In this document: piece by piece, positions 31,241 through 33,590 of the stretch | How positions within the stretch are numbered: position 1 is the stretch's first letter | How the letters are laid out: the number at the start of each line of letters is the position of its first letter | From: Thermoplasmatota archaeon | GTDB lineage: Archaea; Thermoplasmatota; Thermoplasmata; UBA10834 | Reading direction: 5' to 3' | Length of the DNA stretch: 33,590 bases | NCBI GenBank assembly: GCA_030836605.1 | Contig: JAUPMC010000091.1 | Coordinates: 1-33,590, forward strand | The notes under the pieces: model-generated | Seen by the model: only the letters and a program-made list of their open reading frames with translations | What the model was told of the DNA's origin: nothing | Databases searched by the model: none | Made by a program: the position numbers and the translations under genes

Positions 31241-31248
31241 ATTTAAGA
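31241..31248 (+). promoter_or_regulatory. TATA box of gatD
   Basis: The sequence atttaaga is centred 28 bp upstream of the ATG at 31272, which fits a leaderless mRNA and decides the gatD start over the longer open frame from 31194. Confidence 0.5.
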
Positions 31249-31271
31249 CGGCTAACTCCTTCTACCGCCCG

Positions 31272-32561
31272 ATGACACACGCTGGCCTCGCCGCCGAGAT
31301 GCTCAAGGCAGCGGGCGCCGCCGTCGGCGACACGATCTCCGTCCAGCGGGGGGATGAGAAGCACACGGGCGTGCTCATGCCCCGCCACGAGTTCAGCGAC
31401 GAGGCCATCGTCACGCTCAAACTGTCCTCAGGGTACAACATCGGCATACGGGTGACCAAGGGATGCACCGTCTCCCTGGTCTCCAAGAAGGAGGTCAAGG
31501 ACCATGTCCGGAAGGCGATGCCCCGAGGCGATGGGAAGAAGGACGTGGCGGTCATAAGCACGGGCGGGACGATCGCGTCGTACGTGGATTATCGGACGGG
31601 CGCGGTCCACCCGGCGAAGTCCGCGGAGGAGCTCATCTTCTCGGTGCCGGAGCTGATGGACCTGTGCAATGTGCGGGCGAAGGTGCTCTACTCCATACTG
31701 AGCGAGAACATGACCGTGGCTCACTGGCAGGGGCTGGCGAGGGCGGTCGCGGAGGAGCTCAACTCCGGCGCCACAGGCGTCATCGTGCCCCACGGGACGG
31801 ACACGATGGGGTTCACGTCCGCGGCCCTGTCCTTCATGCTCAAGAACCTGACGGGCCCGGTCGTGTGCGTCGGCTCCCAGCGCTCGTCCGACCGCCCCTC
31901 ATCGGACGCGACCACGAACCTGCTCGCGGCCACGAGGCTGTGCGTCGGCTCGGACCTCGGCGAGGTGGTCGTGGTGATGCACGGCGAGCCCTCGGACACC
32001 TACTGCTCGGTCCACAGGGGCACCAAGGCCAGGAAGATGCACTCGTCGAGGCGGGACGCCTTCGCGAGCATGAACATCCACCCGATAGGCCGGGTCGAGG
32101 GACCCAGCGTCAAGCTCAACGGTCATTACGTGAAGCGGTCGGCGGGCCCGGTCGAGGTGAGGGACAAGATAGACGGCCGCGTGAGCCTCCAGTACTTCTA
32201 CCCGGGGTTCGAGGAGGACCACTTCGACATGATCGCGTCGCACGTGAAGGGCGTGGTCGTCGCGGGCACGGGCCTCGGCCATGTGTCCGAGCCCATCATC
32301 AGCTCGATACGGAAGGCCGTGAAGAACGGCGTGCACGTGGTCGTGACGACCCAGTGCCTGCAGGGCTCGGTCAACCTCAACGTCTATTCGACCGGCAGGG
32401 ACATGGTCGCCGCGGGCGCGCTCCCGGTCGGGGACATGCTCCCGGAGACGGCGTACGTGAAGCTCATGTGGGCGATGGGACAGACGGACGACTACGCGGA
32501 GGTCAACAAGATCATGCTCACGAACATCGCGGGCGAGCTGACCAAGGGGAGGGAGCTCTGA
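31272..32561 (+). CDS. gatD: Glutamyl-tRNA(Gln) amidotransferase subunit D
   Basis: GatD is the asparaginase-like subunit of the archaea-specific GatDE complex, which releases ammonia from glutamine for conversion of Glu-tRNAGln to Gln-tRNAGln. From ATG 31272 it is 429 aa. An N-terminal beta-barrel (GDTISVQRGDEKHTGVLMPR) is followed by the type-I asparaginase domain with VAVISTGGTIASYVDY, the VPHGTDTMGFTSAALSFML motif and CVGSQRSSDRPSSDATTN; these contain the catalytic threonines and the Asp/Lys pair of the family. The open frame extends upstream to 31194, but the TATA box at 31241-31248 would lie inside it. GatE follows after 1 nt. Confidence 0.94.
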   Translation: MTHAGLAAEMLKAAGAAVGDTISVQRGDEKHTGVLMPRHEFSDEAIVTLKLSSGYNIGIRVTKGCTVSLVSKKEVKDHVRKAMPRGDGKKDVAVISTGGTIASYVDYRTGAVHPAKSAEELIFSVPELMDLCNVRAKVLYSILSENMTVAHWQGLARAVAEELNSGATGVIVPHGTDTMGFTSAALSFMLKNLTGPVVCVGSQRSSDRPSSDATTNLLAATRLCVGSDLGEVVVVMHGEPSDTYCSVHRGTKARKMHSSRRDAFASMNIHPIGRVEGPSVKLNGHYVKRSAGPVEVRDKIDGRVSLQYFYPGFEEDHFDMIASHVKGVVVAGTGLGHVSEPIISSIRKAVKNGVHVVVTTQCLQGSVNLNVYSTGRDMVAAGALPVGDMLPETAYVKLMWAMGQTDDYAEVNKIMLTNIAGELTKGREL

Positions 32562-32562
32562 C

Positions 32563-33590
32563 TTGGACTACGGCACCCTCGGGCTGAAGATCGGCATAGA
32601 GATACACCAGCAGCTCTCCACGGGCAAGCTGTTCTGCGGCTGCGCGTCCGAGCTGGTGGACGAGCATCACAAGGAGATAGTCAGGTGGCTCCGGCCGACC
32701 CAGAGCGAGCTCGGGGAGATAGACAAGGCCGCGCTCGAGGAGGCCGAGAGGAAGCTCCAGTTCAGGTACCAGACGGTGCCGTGCTCGTGCCTGGTCGAGG
32801 CGGACGAGGAGCCTCCCCACGACGCAAACAAACTCGCGATCGAGGTGTCGCTGGAGATGGCCTCGCTGCTCCACATGCGCCCTGTCGACGAGATACACTT
32901 CATGCGCAAGATAGTCATAGACGGGTCCAACACTGGCGGGTTCCAGAGGACCGCGCTCATCGCGACGAAGGGCCATCTGGAGCTGGCGGGCAAGAGGTTC
33001 GGCATCGCCTCCGTGTGCCTCGAGGAGGACGCCGCGAGGAAGATGTCCGAGCACGGCTCGGAGGTCACGTACAGGCTCGACAGGCTGGGCATACCGCTCG
33101 TGGAGATCGCGACGGACCCCGACATGTCTACCCCGGAGGAGGCCCGCGCGGTCGCGGCGAGGATAGGCGCCCTCCTCAGGGCCACGAAGAAGGTCAGGCG
33201 GGGTATCGGCACCATCAGGGAGGACCTGAACATATCCATATCCGGGGGCGCCAGGGTGGAGATCAAGGGCGCCCAGGACCTGAAGCTCGTCCCGGTCTAC
33301 ATCGAGGAGGAGGTCAAGCGCCAGCTCGCGCTCCTGGAAATCAAGGACGTCCTGAGAGTGCGGGGCGCGAAGAAGGTCGCGCCCGAGGTCAAGGACCTGA
33401 CGGGGCTCTTGAGGGGCAAGTCGTGCCGCGTGTTCAGGTCGGCCATAGACGCGGGAGGAAGGATATTGTCGGTCAAGCTGCCGAAGTTCGCGGGCACGCT
33501 CGGGAGGACCGAGGCAGGCGTGAAGCGGCTCGGGGCGGAGATGGCGGCGCACGCGCGCGTGGCCGGCGTCAAAGGCCTCTTCCACTCGGA
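32563..33590 (+). CDS. gatE: Glutamyl-tRNA(Gln) amidotransferase subunit E (partial, runs off the window)
   Basis: GatE binds the tRNA and phosphorylates and amidates the glutamyl group. The visible 342 residues begin at TTG 32563, one base after the gatD stop, with DYGTLGLKIGIEIHQQLSTG. They contain the zinc-binding cysteines of the GatB/GatE family (LFCGCAS and VPCSCLVE), the VIDGSNTGGFQRTALIA segment, and the LDRLGIPLVEIATDPDM and GTIREDLNISI signatures. The remaining part, including the AspRS-like insertion and tail domain, lies beyond the window end. The gggga/gggag Shine-Dalgarno lies at 32546-32554. Confidence 0.95.
   Translation, partial: MDYGTLGLKIGIEIHQQLSTGKLFCGCASELVDEHHKEIVRWLRPTQSELGEIDKAALEEAERKLQFRYQTVPCSCLVEADEEPPHDANKLAIEVSLEMASLLHMRPVDEIHFMRKIVIDGSNTGGFQRTALIATKGHLELAGKRFGIASVCLEEDAARKMSEHGSEVTYRLDRLGIPLVEIATDPDMSTPEEARAVAARIGALLRATKKVRRGIGTIREDLNISISGGARVEIKGAQDLKLVPVYIEEEVKRQLALLEIKDVLRVRGAKKVAPEVKDLTGLLRGKSCRVFRSAIDAGGRILSVKLPKFAGTLGRTEAGVKRLGAEMAAHARVAGVKGLFHS

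Overview
The window is a densely coded, high-G+C piece of an archaeal chromosome. The archaeal assignment rests on the RNA polymerase operon (rpoH-rpoB-rpoA1-rpoA2-rpl30e-nusA), PriL, GatD/GatE, aEF1B, an AglB-type oligosaccharyltransferase, an AK6-type kinase, TATA-box promoters about 25-30 bp upstream of many starts, and several apparently leaderless genes. The single unsplit RpoB (about 1196 aa) with split A1/A2 and a euryarchaeal FtsZ2-type protein suggests a Thermoplasmata-related lineage. That placement is inference; there is no rRNA in the window.

Layout. 1-400: tail of an unknown gene, a strong terminator, and the 3' remnant of a DDE transposase. 415-2000: a tandem ribbon-helix-helix regulator followed by ftsZ, resembling the haloarchaeal cdrS-ftsZ2 pair. 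2003-4775: a TrmJ-like methyltransferase and truA diverging from one central TATA box, then an AK6-like kinase and a CDP-alcohol phosphatidyltransferase. 4764-7478: primase large subunit and a COG1031-type radical SAM protein, both on the minus strand. 7702-10261: malic enzyme with a lysine-rich tail, aEF1B, a 56-aa zinc-ribbon protein missed by ordinary ORF calling, and a flavodoxin-like protein. 10262-19481: AT-rich leader, a tRNA-Lys(UUU) interrupted by two non-canonical introns, then the RNA polymerase operon with tight or overlapping junctions. 19468-21272: a radical SAM enzyme and pyrF, divergent. 21416-28806: a 2201-aa AglB fused to about eleven extracellular beta-sandwich repeats and two further Ig-like domains, coupled by an ATGA overlap to a secreted, membrane-anchored CARDB-like protein. 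28878-33590: thioredoxin, a translin-family protein and purD (minus strand), then gatD and a gatE that runs off the window.

Most genes are housekeeping. The most unusual elements are the AglB-surface-protein fusion with its coupled partner, and the tRNA-Lys with introns in both the D loop and the T loop. After splicing in silico the tRNA gives a perfect 74-nt cloverleaf (145 nt minus 41 and 30). Secondary points are two single-TATA bidirectional promoters, two genes whose conserved N-termini lie upstream of any ATG/GTG/TTG codon, a histone-H1-like tail on malic enzyme, and an N-terminal extension on RpoA2.
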